From Phragmites australis (Eukaryota; Streptophyta; Magnoliopsida; Poales; Poaceae): a DNA stretch of 64,000 bases. Below, one piece after another: positions 33,195 through 44,501 of the stretch. The translations under genes were made by a program, and so were the position numbers. Position 1 is the first letter of the stretch, and each line of letters opens with the position of its first letter. Location of the stretch: contig NC_084930.1 in the NCBI RefSeq assembly GCF_958298935.1, positions 27,502,001-27,566,000 on the forward strand. The letters run 5' to 3'. The notes beneath the pieces are model-generated. The model was not told where the DNA came from. It saw only the letters and a list, made by a program, of their open reading frames with translations, and made no database searches.

Positions 33195-34019
33195 CAAGGA
33201 AGGGACTTTCATATGTCAAACCAAATATATCAAAGATATACTTAAAAAGTTTGATATGGAGAATGCCAAATCCATCAAGACTCCTATGCAAGCTATTGGA
33301 CATCTTAATCTTAATCTTAATGAAGATGGCAAGGCTGTGGATCAAAAGGTATATCGCTTCATAATTGGTTCTTTACTTTACCTTTGTGCATCTAGGTCTG
33401 ATATTATGCTTAGTGTGTGCATGTGTGCAAGATTTTAAGTCGCTCTAAACGAGTGCCATTTAGTGGCCGTTAAGAGAATTCTTAGATATTTGGTTCATAC
33501 CCCTCACCTTGGCTTATGGTATCCGAAAGGTTCATCCTTTGACCTTTTTGGCTATTCGGATTTCGATTATGCCGGTTGCAAACTGGATAGGAAGAGCACC
33601 TCGGGGACTTGCCAATTCTTGGGTAGGTCCTTGGTGTCTTGGTCTTCAAAGAAACAAAATTCTGTAGCCCTATCCACCGCCGAAGCCGAGTATGTTGCCG
33701 CGAACGCTTGTTGTGCTCAACTTCTTTGGTTGAGACAAACCTTGAGAGATTATGGGTACAACATGACCACAGTTCTACTTTTGTGTGACAATGAGAGTGC
33801 CATCAAAATAGCTAGTAATCTCGTGCAATACTCAAGAACCAAGCACATAGATATCCATCATCATTTCCTGAGAGATCACTCGACCAAAGGGGATATCGAT
33901 ATTTACTATGTGAGAACTGAAAAATAACTAGCCGATATCCTCAAAAAGCCACTAGATGAGAAAAGGTTTTGTGAGTTGAGAAATAAGCTAAATATCCTCG
34001 ATTCTCGCAACATGGCTTG
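33185..34019 (+). pseudogene. Copia RT C-terminus and RNase H
   Basis: The frame reads LKEGTFICQTKYIKDILKKF (end of RT), the RT/RH connection with GSLLYLCASR, then RNase H: RKSTSGTCQFLGRSLVSWSS, STAEAEYVAA, LLCDNESAI and TKHIDI. It ends in NILDSRN followed by a stop. Two in-frame stops interrupt it, at 33436-33438 and 33925-33927. The YVDD catalytic part of RT lies in the deleted region. It encodes the copy-making domain of a Ty1/copia element and is inactive here. Confidence 0.92.
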
Positions 34020-34249
34020 ATATGTTGCATGCAATTGACTGTTCTAGTTTTATAGTTTTGGTAGCTAGAATTTTACAAAAATCTCTTTATTTGCTATTTT
34101 CAAAATTATTTGATTCTCTGATCTTTTGATCATATCTTGCTACTTGTGATCATAGTTATGTAATGTTGTTTGTTGGCAGATCACAAGTGGTAAAAAGATC
34201 TTATATGTCCAACAATCCTTCTTCCAAAATTCCCCCTCGAATCTCAACT

Positions 34250-34520
34250 CTAAATTCTATCTCTGTCAAGTTCAAGTACCCGGAGTTTTCGGTCTAACCC
34301 GGAGTGTCCAAATTTTGGACGCCCTATGTGATCTACTGGTTCTGTTGAGTTGACAGAACCCAGAGTCTCCTTGTTCACCCGGATACTCCAGGCTCTCTCA
34401 CTCAACCCGAAGGGTCCGGGTCACCCTCCGGGAAAGAGTCTTGGTCTGCTTTCAAACTCCAACCCGGAGTCTCCGGGTCCGACCGGAGTCTCTGGGTCAC
34501 CCAGGCTTATTTATCTCCCC
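34250..34520 (+). repeat. Palindrome-rich region downstream of copia pol
   Basis: Several copies of ACCCGGAGTCTCCGGG-like palindromes occur, resembling those in the LTRs. Such palindromes in LTRs and near the polypurine tract are a described feature of Sireviruses. Non-coding. Confidence 0.7.
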
Positions 34521-34985
34521 GAGTAGTTCCCCTCTCATTCTAGCTCTCCAATTTCTCTCTCAACCCTCTCACCGTGGAAAAGTCCCTCCGGCGATCTCAA
34601 GTTTTCACCAAGGGTTTTGGGAGTTCTTCAACAAGTCAATTTCATCCCTAGGCCAGATCCTCCGGCCCTCCCTCCGAATCAACTGTCGGTGTATTGTTTG
34701 CTCTAAAAAGGTATCTCAAGAACAATTCACCCAATATCTTAATGCTTTGATCTTGAGTCGGATTCCTTTGGTAGATATGTTCCATATCCTTTCTAGAAAC
34801 ACATACTCCAAGGATTTTGCAATGCCATGGTTGAATCTCTCAAACCCTAACATGTTGCCCCGAAGGGCTACCCAGTGTATCTGGGTTGGCCTGGATACTA
34901 CGGGTTGTCCAGTTCTGCCAGTCAGCTTTATTTATCAATTCCTTCTCGTGCAATCCTTCCCGCATCTCAAATATCCCCTTCTTGT

Positions 34986-37338
34986 GTATCTCAGGACTTG
35001 TTGAGATGGGACGAGACAAGGGTAATGCTTATCAAAGGAGAACAAAAGCAAAGTTTGATCTGCAAGCTCAACCTCCTCCACTGCAAACAAAGGGCAATAG
35101 CAGTAGCAATGGCAGTGGTAGTGGGTGTTGGGGGTTGTTGTTAAGGACCCCCGATGGTCCCTTGGCTTCACTAGCCCATGGCCATGGGCCCACGCTTCCC
35201 AAAGGCCGCTTTTTGACTTCTATGCTTCGGAATAACCACCTCCCGAAGCCATGACTCCCGAAGCCTCCATCTCCCAGAGCCATACCTCTTGAAGCCTCTA
35301 TGTCCCAGAGCCATGCCCCTGGAGCCCCCGTCTTCAGGGCTCGAGCAGGCTTCCGAAGGCTATGGGGTAATCCATCAGGCCTCAAGAAAGATCTGACAGG
35401 AGAGGAACATCGATTATCCTTTGCCTGCAAGGATGTGACCGGCATTAATTACCTAGGCTAGTAGGTGCCGTCCTGACACCCCGGTACAATGGAGGTTATC
35501 CTGACACCCCTGACATCACGGCGTCGGGCCGCAATTGGCGACCGGCTCACCCCTTTGGGTACATACACCCCAATAGTTACCATGGTAGATATTTATCTTC
35601 TATGGAGAGTAAAAAGTAGTTATCCAGGAAAAGACCATGTAACTCGGCCAGATTCTGGATATTTTGTACATAGCGGTAACTTGTACGCTAAGCTACACCC
35701 TACCCTATAAATAAGGGGCCATGGTCATCTGAGCAAAAAGGCATGCTCAACTCAGCACAGAGGAGCACAATCACAAGCCTTCCTATAATACTCCCCCTAG
35801 TCTGGTCCATATTTTTACTATCAATACATTTATGGTGTTACTTCCTCTCAAACTTCGTCTCCATGCTTGAGTTTCCTCCTTAGAAGAAACTCTCGCCGTA
35901 CTTGTTGGAACATGATGAACTCTTGCTCCAACAGTGGGCATGGTCACTCTCGCACAATCGTTTGTAAGGTGCCAGCTTCATCAGCAGGCATTCACATTCA
36001 TGAGATAATTCCAACAAAAAATGCACCTCGTGGCAGAACGAAGATGCGAGCAATGAGAGGAAGAGGAAGGGGTGTAGCAGAAGATAGAGGCAAAGGAAAT
36101 GCTGTGCCTTCTGGGTCTTGGGCTCAAGGGCAAGAAGAGAGTGAAAAAGAGGAAAGTCCTATGTTGGGTCCTTTGAAGCTTCACCGGCTTCTCAGGATAC
36201 ATACGACAAATTGATTGATTGGGATTACATGGCTAGCAAGGATGATCCCATATTAAATGAAGTCATCTCAGCTTGTGAGCACAAGGGGATCAAATACATC
36301 TTGGGTTTTAAGTATGACTGGAGTGAGGAGGTGATTGCTCAATTTTATGCAACACTCTGGTATGATCATGAGGAAAATCAATCTATGTTTTGGACAATTG
36401 AGGGAGAAAAATATGAGATTTCATATCGAGCTTTTGCTCATGTGTTTGGATTTGATATCCGCAATACACAAAAGACAAAGATTCACAATGAGAATCAACT
36501 CTCGGCAGAAGATATGGATTTCTTGTATTCAGATCATGGAAAGGTAATCCATGGCTTGGTTACCAGGATGAGGCCATTCTACAAGTGCTTAAACTTCTTA
36601 TTTCATCTCACTTTGGATCCTAAAAGTGGAGACGCCACAACAGTTTAAGGAGTACCAAGAAACCTTCTCGCTAGGATGTCAAATGAGGGACAACCTTTTA
36701 GTGTGATAGACTTCATTTGGGAAGAGATCCGTGTCGCATCACACACTCCTAACCGAAGTTGTCCATATACCCCTTACATCATGTATATGATTGAGAGGGT
36801 TACAAAGAAAAGCTTTTTCAAGGAAATGAAGCATGAGCCGTATAGAATGAGGTTGGTGAGCACTAAATTATCTACACCTCCACCTTCACCTCCTCCTTCA
36901 GCTCCTAGTGCTCATAGGCTAGCTCCAAAGCGTATGTCTTCCTCACGTGACTCTCCGTCTTTCATCAAAAAGGCTCTCAAAGCAATATTCAAGGTGTGCA
37001 CTCACAATGCTATTAAGATCAAAGAGCACAAAGATAAGACAAATTTGAGGTTGAGGAGAATAGAAGAGTGGAAAAAGGCTATTTATGCTAATTTGAGGAT
37101 TTAGCCTCCTTACTCTCCAATTGCCTTCGAAGAAGAAGTGAGCGAGCCAGAAGAGTTCGAGAATCCATGGGCATGGCATGATGAAGCCCAAACAGTTGTA
37201 GCGGGAACTTCACATGCCCAAGATGATGATGAGGAGACCGAAGAAGAGAATTTGGGAGGAGCCGAGGAAAGTTTTCCGGACAACGATGACGGCTCCGATG
37301 ATGATGGAGATCAGGACTCTGAAGGAGGCAGCGACTAG
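34986..37338 (+). pseudogene. Sirevirus env-like / plant-transposon-domain ORF
   Basis: Outside the solo LTR insertion (35126-35933) the frame runs from about 36160 to 37338, with stops only at 36646-36648 and 37102-37104. Recognisable blocks are WDYMASKDDP, IAQFYATLWYDHEENQ and WTIEGEKYEISYRAFAHVFGF, similar to the putative plant transposon protein domain found downstream of pol in Sireviruses. A proline/serine-rich linker follows (about 36870-36930), then a basic stretch and a very acidic C-terminus (37220-37336). The upstream part (34986-35125, 35939-36160) is basic and Gly/Arg-rich, and frames shift between the pieces. Function of this ORF is unproven in the family. Confidence 0.6.
35126..35933 (+). 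mobile_element. Solo LTR (TGTTGG...CCAACA), 808 bp
   Basis: It starts TGTTGG and ends CCAACA, with perfect 5-bp target duplication GTGGG at 35121-35125 and 35934-35938. A TATA-like CCCTATAAATAAGG lies at about 35702-35715. No internal coding sequence, so it is an LTR left after recombination. It interrupts the copia env-like region. Confidence 0.92.
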
Positions 37339-37891
37339 ATCATCCTCGTTGCTTCTCTTTCTTTTTGTTGCTTGATGCCAAAGGGGGAGAGAATGCATAT
37401 CTTCTCCTGCTGTCTATCTTTCTGCTCTAATCCGCAGTCTCCAGGTTATGAGCTTTGTCCTGTCTTATTTATCTATTCGAATCTTTATCATTTCTGTTGG
37501 ACATGTAAGACATATGTAATTATTTGTGATGAACTATGTGTGGTGTGCTAGTCATTGAATTTATATTTGTAAGATATTATTTGTGTTTGTCTGATGCCAT
37601 GAGATGTTTGATATGTAGTGTTTGTTTCTCTCTTTCTTATATTTTGTGATATATCTTGTCATATGCATCATGTGCTATCATATTCACTCACTTGCACCCC
37701 ATGGATGCTAAGATATATGGGAAGCTCTCACAAAATTTCTTTAAATATGTGCATTCATCTCAAATTCCAATTTCAATCAATGCACATATTTAAGGGGAGC
37801 TCACCATATATCTTAGAATTCAAAATTTTTTAATTCGATTATCTCTTGTAAGCTTTAATTGTGTTGTCATCAATCACAAAAAAGATGAGAT

Positions 37892-39596
37892 TAAAAGTGC
37901 ATCTAGGCCTCCTATGTGGGTTTTGGCTAATTGATGATAAACGATTAAGTGACTAATGGGTTTGCTAAAGTTATGAACATGTTTTAAGTTCCATGGGATA
38001 AGTTAAGAGACGTTGGTATCCCTAAAAAAGAAAAGATAAGCGTCATGTAGTTACCCAATAGGCTTTAATTCATTTTATTTTGAATTTGAGTTTAGAATAG
38101 CCGTACTATCAAGAGGGATTCTTGTTGATAGTCTTGAAGGTGTCTCAGTGCTCAAAGTATCATTTTAGAACCGAAAGTTGAGAGGCACAATCACCTACGA
38201 ACACCGGGAAAAAGACTTTTGTTGTCTGAATCCGGAGTCTCCGGGTTAGCTCGGATATTCCGGACTCTGATCAGTAGGTCGGAGTCTCCGGGTGAGACTC
38301 CGGTAGAGAGTCTCGGTTTAAGCTTAGAAGCTCAACCCGAATACTCTGGAGTCTGGTATGTGGTCGGAGTCTCCGGGTGAGACTCCGACAGAGTGTCTCG
38401 GTTTGAGCTTGAAAGCTCAACCCGGAGTCTCCGGGTTAGCCCGGATACTCCAGAGTCTAGTATGTGGTCAGAGTCTCTGGGTGAGACTCCTGCAGAGGGT
38501 CTCAGTTTGAGCTTGAAAGCTAAACCCAGAGTCTCCGGGTTAGCCCGGAACTCCGGAGTCTGGTTTGTGGCCGAAGTCTCCGAGTGAGACTCCACGCCAG
38601 AGTCTCAGGTATGCTTTAAGTGCTTAACCCGGAGTCTCCGGGTTGGCCCGGATACTCGGGTTCTGGTGTTTCCGGACCCTCCAGGGAGTCTCCAAATATT
38701 GATTCTGCCTGTGTGCCCATGTGTTACCCGTAGTCTTCGGCTGAACCCAGATACTCCAGGTCAGTACAAAATGCACAGTAACTGCTAGTTTTTTTTTATG
38801 TGGGCTATAAATATCACTCACCCCCTCCTTCAATAGCTGCTGAACCAACTTGTGGACAAACTCATTCAAAGCCATTCAATAGCCCTTCTAACTCCTTTAG
38901 AGCTTTGATTCTTGCAAGATTTGGAGATTAGAGTTTGGGAAGTGAGATTGAGTGCTAGATAGTTAAAATCCATTCTTGAGCACTTGAGGTCATCACCAAG
39001 CTTTCAATTTGCATTCTTTACTCTTGGAGCTTTAAGTTCCTAGACGACAAGACGTCACCCGGAGAACACCCAAGCTTGTGGAGTGCTCCGGGAAGTTTAT
39101 ATTTCCCATTGATTTGAGTAAGAATCCTAGTTTGATCTTTGTGGTCGCTTGGGTGAGAAAGAAGTTGAGAGAGACCCGGCTCTGTGAGCTTGTCAACGGA
39201 GACATAGGCACTTGTTTGTGAGGTGGCCAAACTTCGGGAACAAATCTTTGTCTCCTTTACTTTATTGCACATTTACTTGTTCTAGTTGATTTTTGGGGAT
39301 TTTCCCGATCTTCTTGCTTGTGTGCGTGTGACTGCATGTTGGTGGTGATAAGGTATTTAGGCATCTTTTAGAACCTGTGGTAACTTATAGACTCATTTAG
39401 ATTTGCTCAAAAGTTCATAAGTTTTGATTTCTTGTTTCATCCGGATTATCCGGGTAAGCCCGGAGTATCCTTGTTCTGTATAAACCGGAGTTTCCGGATT
39501 GACCCGGAGTATCTGGACTCAGTAATTCGTTGCGAAGTTTTAAATTCCAGGATACGCCTATTCACCCCCCCTCTAAGAGACATCACGTACATTTCA
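37892..39596 (+). repeat. 3' LTR of the copia element
   Basis: About 1.7 kb. It contains four to five tandem blocks of roughly 90-110 bp built on CGGAGTCTCCGGGT palindromes (38230-38700), a TATA-like GGGCTATAAATATCAC at about 38802, and an end CACCCCCCCTCTAAG...ATTTCA. It matches the 5' copy at 31909-33194 with many substitutions and indels. Confidence 0.85.
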
Positions 39597-39975
39597 CACA
39601 TAAGACTACCTTCACAGTAAGTGCTAATAGACATATTTGTAAATACTCTACTACTAAATTTTTTTCTTTCAAAATGACTGGTTTTTCCCTCTCTAGTGTC
39701 ACCAACAACCACCGGGCAACGCCTGCGGTTTCTATGTTGCGTGTCACATGGTGCTAATCATGGCAACAAATGATATGAAATCCCCAGATGTAAGATAATT
39801 GCATAGTCTTTTCATAACTGCTTTTATTCATTACTAATATCTGATGATAAAATGATTTTGCTGACGCTAATTGCATACTTTTTTCCATAACTACTTTCAT
39901 TCAGCAGGAATTCAACTTACCGGATGGCAACATCGAGGAGTCTTCACTCTTTGAAAGGCGAGTTCCATTGTAGGG
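39597..39975 (+). pseudogene. CACTA Ulp1-like gene, 3' part (catalytic cysteine)
   Basis: A short exon from 39597 ends at a GTAAGT donor. After an intron (39617-39696) the exon 39697-39789 reads QPPGNACGFYVACHMV, the catalytic-Cys block (Cys codon 39724-39726), followed by a GTAAGA donor. A further exon from about 39908 reads EFNLPDGNIEESSL. It completes the protein begun at 31100-31908; the copia element sits between the two halves. Confidence 0.75.
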
Positions 39976-40299
39976 AGATAGCGTACTGACTTATGTAATT
40001 TATGGTTCCATTATCGACTTATGTAATTTGTAGTTCTATTCTTGATGTAGACTTGCGCCATTGTATGTTTTGATTATTTACATGTGGATATCTCATGACT
40101 TTGGTCCCTACAATATGGATACCATGAAATACATGGCGATTATGACATGAATGTTATGAGTGATCTCGATGTGTACTACCTTATTTGCAGGAGAAGATGG
40201 CTGCCAAATCCTGATATTGCCTCAGGATGCAGCTAGGAAACAGGTAATGCCCTTGGGGGGGGGGTGAGTTGCGCAGTTTTTAAGAGGATTTCTTATCCA

Positions 40300-40670
40300 T
40301 CAAATTATCTCTTTGAATTATGCTTAGGATTTATCATTAGTTGATCCTTTGGGTGCTTGTAAATCTACTGGTGACATCATGTTGATTCTTCGAGTGATCG
40401 TCATGCTGGTCCTTCGGGTGGTCTGAACGATCTTGTTCATGTTCATAGTTCGGTGTCCTCCTCGCATGGCGATCTGAACGATCTTCGTTCATCCTGGGTT
40501 CAAAATTCAAATGGCCCTAATCAAGGGCGTGATTTCGCCAGGAGCTCAGAAAAATATCTTGAAACACCCTCTTGGTGATAATTTTGGTGGTGATTATCCC
40601 ATCATTAAGTATATTGATGACATCCTTCTCATCATACTAGCTGATGCAAGATAACTTTTGTCTAGGATTT
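40300..40670 (+). pseudogene. LINE reverse-transcriptase fragment
   Basis: A block at about 40566-40654 reads HPLGDNFGGDYPIIKYIDDI, then LLIILADA, matching the region around the catalytic YADD/YIDD box of plant non-LTR (LINE) reverse transcriptases. Upstream sequence to 40300 shows weaker, frameshifted continuity. Both aspartates of the box are kept, but the fragment covers only a small part of RT. Confidence 0.6.
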
Positions 40671-41386
40671 GTACACGATTGTCTATTATATAATATGAAA
40701 CGACTGTCTATTATATAATATGAAAAATAGGGATACCTACGTAGTCGTTGAATAATGTTGCAAAGAGAGACATATATTTATATAGGTGCATGCCTCCGAG
40801 TTGGATAATAGCCCTACGTCCTGTCTTGTCTTGATTATACTTAGGATTACAGAGTATAAAGGGGATTGTGTGTGAATTTAATCCTAAGAACTAGGCTGAT
40901 TTCTGTGTTCCTACTGCTGAAGATCTAATTGGATGGGAATTGTTCATGCCGTGGATCTACAATTGGTGTTGATCTTCTATCCAAATAGACTTTATTCGGG
41001 GTTCATGACTTCGGAAGTCTGAAGACGCGAGTTGCTTGTTGTAAGGCTTTTGATTGACTTCTATTCGATGTGTTTCAATTGATTGTCTTGGGCATGCCTT
41101 TCTCCCCCACCTTATATAGTCGAAGAAACTAAGATGTGACCTACTCGAACTCCTTCGAACGCAATCTATCCGAACTACTAGATTTCGAACATCTGGGAAT
41201 CCTTCTCGAATTAGGAGATAACTTCCCTATTTAGTATGATTAGTTTCTCTTGTATTTTATCTTCATGTCTTACTCCATGACTACTATAACTAGCCACATA
41301 TCGAGTAGAATACGGCGATCCTTATATATCTTTTATAGATATACGATATTTATAGAATATATAATATTAATTATATATTCTCATCA
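40670..41386 (-). repeat. LTR-like sequence, minus orientation
   Basis: On the minus strand it begins TGATGAGAATATATAATTAA and has a TATA-like CTATATAAGG (about 41108-41117), with composition like neighbouring gypsy LTRs. The left limit is unclear. A 25-bp tandem duplication based on TGTCTATTATATAATATGAAA lies at 40678-40727. No coding part is attached. Confidence 0.4.
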
Positions 41387-42098
41387 GGTAGCCTCCAATT
41401 TTACTCAAAAGAGGGTCGCTGGTCTCTTGTCCTATCCCTAGATTTCTTGGGGCTGCATTCATCATAGTCTGTAAATCTTCGATTGCATGGAATGGGTCCA
41501 CATGAAAGAGTCTTCAACCAAATCAGGTTGTGATGTTTTGAGCTCTCTTTGGAAATTCCGGGAAATCCTCAGGCTTTGGAAAAATGTAGGTTTGCAATAG
41601 TTTTTATAATTATAGTATAGTTTTGTGAAATTTAATGAGTCAGAAATGGTCTGTGCGCAGCGTTAAAAAAACTGGTCTGTGCAGGGACAGGTGGCAGGAT
41701 CAATGCAAATTGAATGGCGTGGGGTCCACCAGCTTTCTTATACTGTATGGAGTGAATCTAGATAGGCCTCTCTAGCTTAGGCCTCACCTTTGCTTGTCGG
41801 TCTTCAACGAGACATTTCCTTCAGTGCAACCAGTAAAGTGCAATGAATTCTCTTGGCTCTGGAAAACTGAATACAGTACTACTGTACCCTCAAGAGAAGG
41901 ACAGTTCGGTCCTTCCTTCACAGAAGCACACGAACTGACTTCCATAGAGCTACCAACATACTTAAGGCAACTTTAGTGTATATTTTTTTTAGTAAGGTGT
42001 AAGTCTGAACACGTCACAAGGTGTTACGTTGCTTAAACAAGCTGCAACGTATAAACTTCTTAGTCCATGCCAAGTGGGCCCCGCCTGAATAGAAATAT
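41387..42098. other. Mixed relic DNA
   Basis: About 41585-41640 resembles the complement of the Mutator-like terminus at 28739-28790. The remainder has no recognisable gene or element. Confidence 0.4.
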
Positions 42099-42395
42099 CC
42101 ACAGGTTCCTAGCAATTCTAAGCTAGCACCTTTGCTCCAATATATTGCACCTCTCCCACTTCTTTCTCTCTCTTCCTTGCACCGGTGCTCAAACAAGCCA
42201 CAGGTTCCTAGCAATTCTAAGCTAGCACCTTTGCTCCAATATATTGCACCTCTCCCACTTCTTTCTCTCTCTTCCTTGCACCGGTGCTCAAACAAGCCAC
42301 ATGTTCCTAATAATTCTAAGCTAGCACCTTTGCTGCAATGTATTGCACCTCTCCCTCTTCTTTCTCTCTGTTCTTTGCACCTCCTTAGCGCACAC
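42099..42395. repeat. Tandem repeat, period 99 bp, three copies
   Basis: Units start at 42099, 42198 and 42297. The first two are nearly identical (CCACAGGTTCCTAGCAATTC...CACCGGTGCTCAAACAAG) and the third has several changes. Because 99 is a multiple of three, both strands show ORFs made of 33-residue repeats (110 and 127 codons). I see no other sign that these are translated. Confidence 0.92.
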
Positions 42396-42910
42396 ACTGG
42401 AGCTGTCCTTATGCATTTAGTTATATCTAAGCTGTACTCCCCGTTTCAAGGTTTCAAAATATAATGTGCGGTTTGATTTGGCACAATCTTCTAAATTAAA
42501 TTTTAACCGTTAATCTCTCTTATCATACAATGTTCAAAACAATAAAATCATAATCACAGAAAAGAGCATTCAAGTATGAATCCAATTGCATTATTTTTGT
42601 ATCAGAAAAGTATACATATCATGTGACTAATTGTTAGTAATTAAAGTTTTCAAAATTTGATCTTGATTTCGAACATTGGAAACTTTGAAAAGAAATGGAG
42701 AGAGTACCGAGAACCGGCAATCAAGGATTGCCATCAGGCAAAGCTCGTCCGCGTGAAAGCCGTACGCACGCGGTAGCTTTTTAGCAGACCTATCCACAAT
42801 GTTGTCACCTCCAGTCAGAAAACCAGGCTGAGATCGGGTAGACTTGTCTTTAGTTTGACAGCATCTCCGCAGTGCGTGAAGGCTGAACCAAACCCCATAA
42901 AAAATGTCTA
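42396..42910. other. Intergenic, no gene seen
   Basis: AT-rich, no element limits recognised. Confidence 0.5.
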
Positions 42911-43207
42911 CTTCCTTCCTTTGTAATGTTTGTTCATATCTAATATTATATTTATATTAAAAAAATATTAAAATCAAGTGAAAAAATATAATAAGATAAT
43001 CATATTATTCCTAATCAATATAAAAATAAGAGCAAGTAACTCATCATCGTTTGAGTAAATACATACATACACTTAAATGCGTAGAAAAAAATAGATTATA
43101 AAATATCTTTAGTTACTATAATAAACAAATAATTTAAAATAGATACTTACGATAGCATTTGAGATAAATTCTTACCAGAGCATGATAATATTACGAAACA
43201 AATGGAG
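42911..43207. mobile_element. Stowaway-like MITE
   Basis: The ends are CTTCCTTCCTTTGTAATGTTTG and an imperfect complement (ATTACGAAACAAATGGAG). TA on both sides (42909-42910, 43208-43209). AT-rich interior. Confidence 0.7.
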
Positions 43208-43479
43208 TATAAAAATAGAAAAAGCATAAAAGTCAGTGCAGATGTACGGAGTAGTTGGTTCATCACGTGAGGTAGCGCGTGAAAGAAAAGTATCCTCCGG
43301 CCGTTAATTGCCTCGAGCGAGAGGAGGGATCACTAATCACTACCCAAATGCAGCGGCTAATCAAAGCAGATCCAGATTCCTTGCTTCTCCTTCTCCAATA
43401 ACAACTCCCCGCGTTGTTCCTTGCTGAGATGGAGATGAATCCTAATGTAGTATATATTTTCACACCATTGACACTGGAG

Positions 43480-44010
43480 TATTGATTAGATGTTACTATC
43501 TCTGTTTATTTATATTTATTGTTTAGTATATCGATGTAGTTTTTAGATACATATTTGACTACTATTTTTAATAATTAATTTATAATGAAAATTAGTAGAA
43601 ATACGATGATATAGAAATATTTCTCATAACAAATTCATTAATAACATCATACTACTATCCTAGTCCTCATTGGTTTGTGAATAACACTATATCATACTAC
43701 CTCCGGTCTTAAATATAAATCCATTCTGGTTTGTTCTAAGTCAAGTTTTTTTAGTTTTGATCATCAACAACTTAAAAAATTATATACATTGACAACATAA
43801 GACTATTCAATATGAAAAATGCTTTCACAATATATAATTCCTTCTATTTAAAATAATATATTTTGCGAAAGTCTACTTGGACTAGCAATATCTATAAAAA
43901 CGTATTATTTTACATAGAAAAGTTATATATTACAAAAATATTTTTATGACGAATCTAATATCATCAATCTTATGTTATCAAAATTTTTATGACGAATCTA
44001 GTATATGTTA
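43480..44010. mobile_element. Partial Stowaway-like sequences
   Basis: CTCCGGTCTTAAATATAAATCC at about 43700 is a Stowaway-type left end of the same family as 17351-17603, and related AT-rich interior sequence follows, but no matching right end is found. The stretch 43480-43660 has similar composition. Confidence 0.45.
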
Positions 44011-44319
44011 TCCATCGTCCACTGCATATGCTAACTTTCATGCATGTCACTTGCTTTAGGCAAATCATTATTCGTATTGCACCAGGGTTCGGTGAGAACC
44101 ATGACTTATATTTGTTCTTTTGTGTCGATACATAGGCACGGATTAAGGGGTCCTACCCTAAGCCCCCTAATAATTTTGGACATAAAAGAGAAAGAGAAAG
44201 AAAAAAAAAAAGAAGATGAGAAGAAGGAATGATGAGAGAAAAAAGAGAAAGAAAGAGGAGGAAGAAGAAGAGTCTCTTAAAATTTAACTCTCATTATGTG
44301 AAAAACAGATAAAGGAGAT

Positions 44320-44490
44320 ACGATTTAGTGACGGGTCATTATACGACCTATCACTTATATACCATCGAGTCGGGATCGGATCTTGACTCGTCACTGATAC
44401 CAGGTCATCAGTGACGGGTTATAATATTACCCGTTACTTATCATATTAGTGATGGGTTATAACTACACCCGTCACTTATGACGAGGTCAT
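44320..44490. mobile_element. CACTA-type subterminal repeats
   Basis: Repeated units of TAGTGACGGGT and CCGTCACTTATGA type lie in both orientations, as at 28913-29310. They stop abruptly at the LTR that begins near 44502. No terminus was found, so it is a fragment and may or may not be the other end of the element at 28.9 kb. Confidence 0.5.
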
Positions 44491-44501
44491 ATCGAAGATT
44501 T

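Larger units (their letters stand above)
31909..39596 (+). mobile_element. Sirevirus-like Ty1/copia retrotransposon, internally deleted
   Basis: LTR-related sequence flanks RT/RNase H remnants and an env-like ORF region. Both LTR copies start (T)TGAAAGTGCATCTAGG or its variant, and contain arrays of CGGAGTCTCCGGG palindromes. A purine tract (AAAAAAGATGAGA, 37878-37890) precedes the 3' copy. Everything from the 5' LTR's end through gag, protease, integrase and most of RT is missing. The element splits a CACTA Ulp1-like gene; possible target duplication is CATAT/CATAA (uncertain). It carries a nested solo LTR at 35126-35933. Not capable of autonomous movement. Confidence 0.85.

Noticed and set aside
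40642..41386. Exact LTR borders TGATG...CATCA
   Set aside because: The left TGATGC belongs to the LINE reverse-transcriptase frame (ILADA), and no target duplication matches, so only approximate limits are given.
42099..42395. CRISPR-like array
   Set aside because: The regular spacing is a simple tandem repeat with no unique spacers, and the window is a plant nuclear genome.
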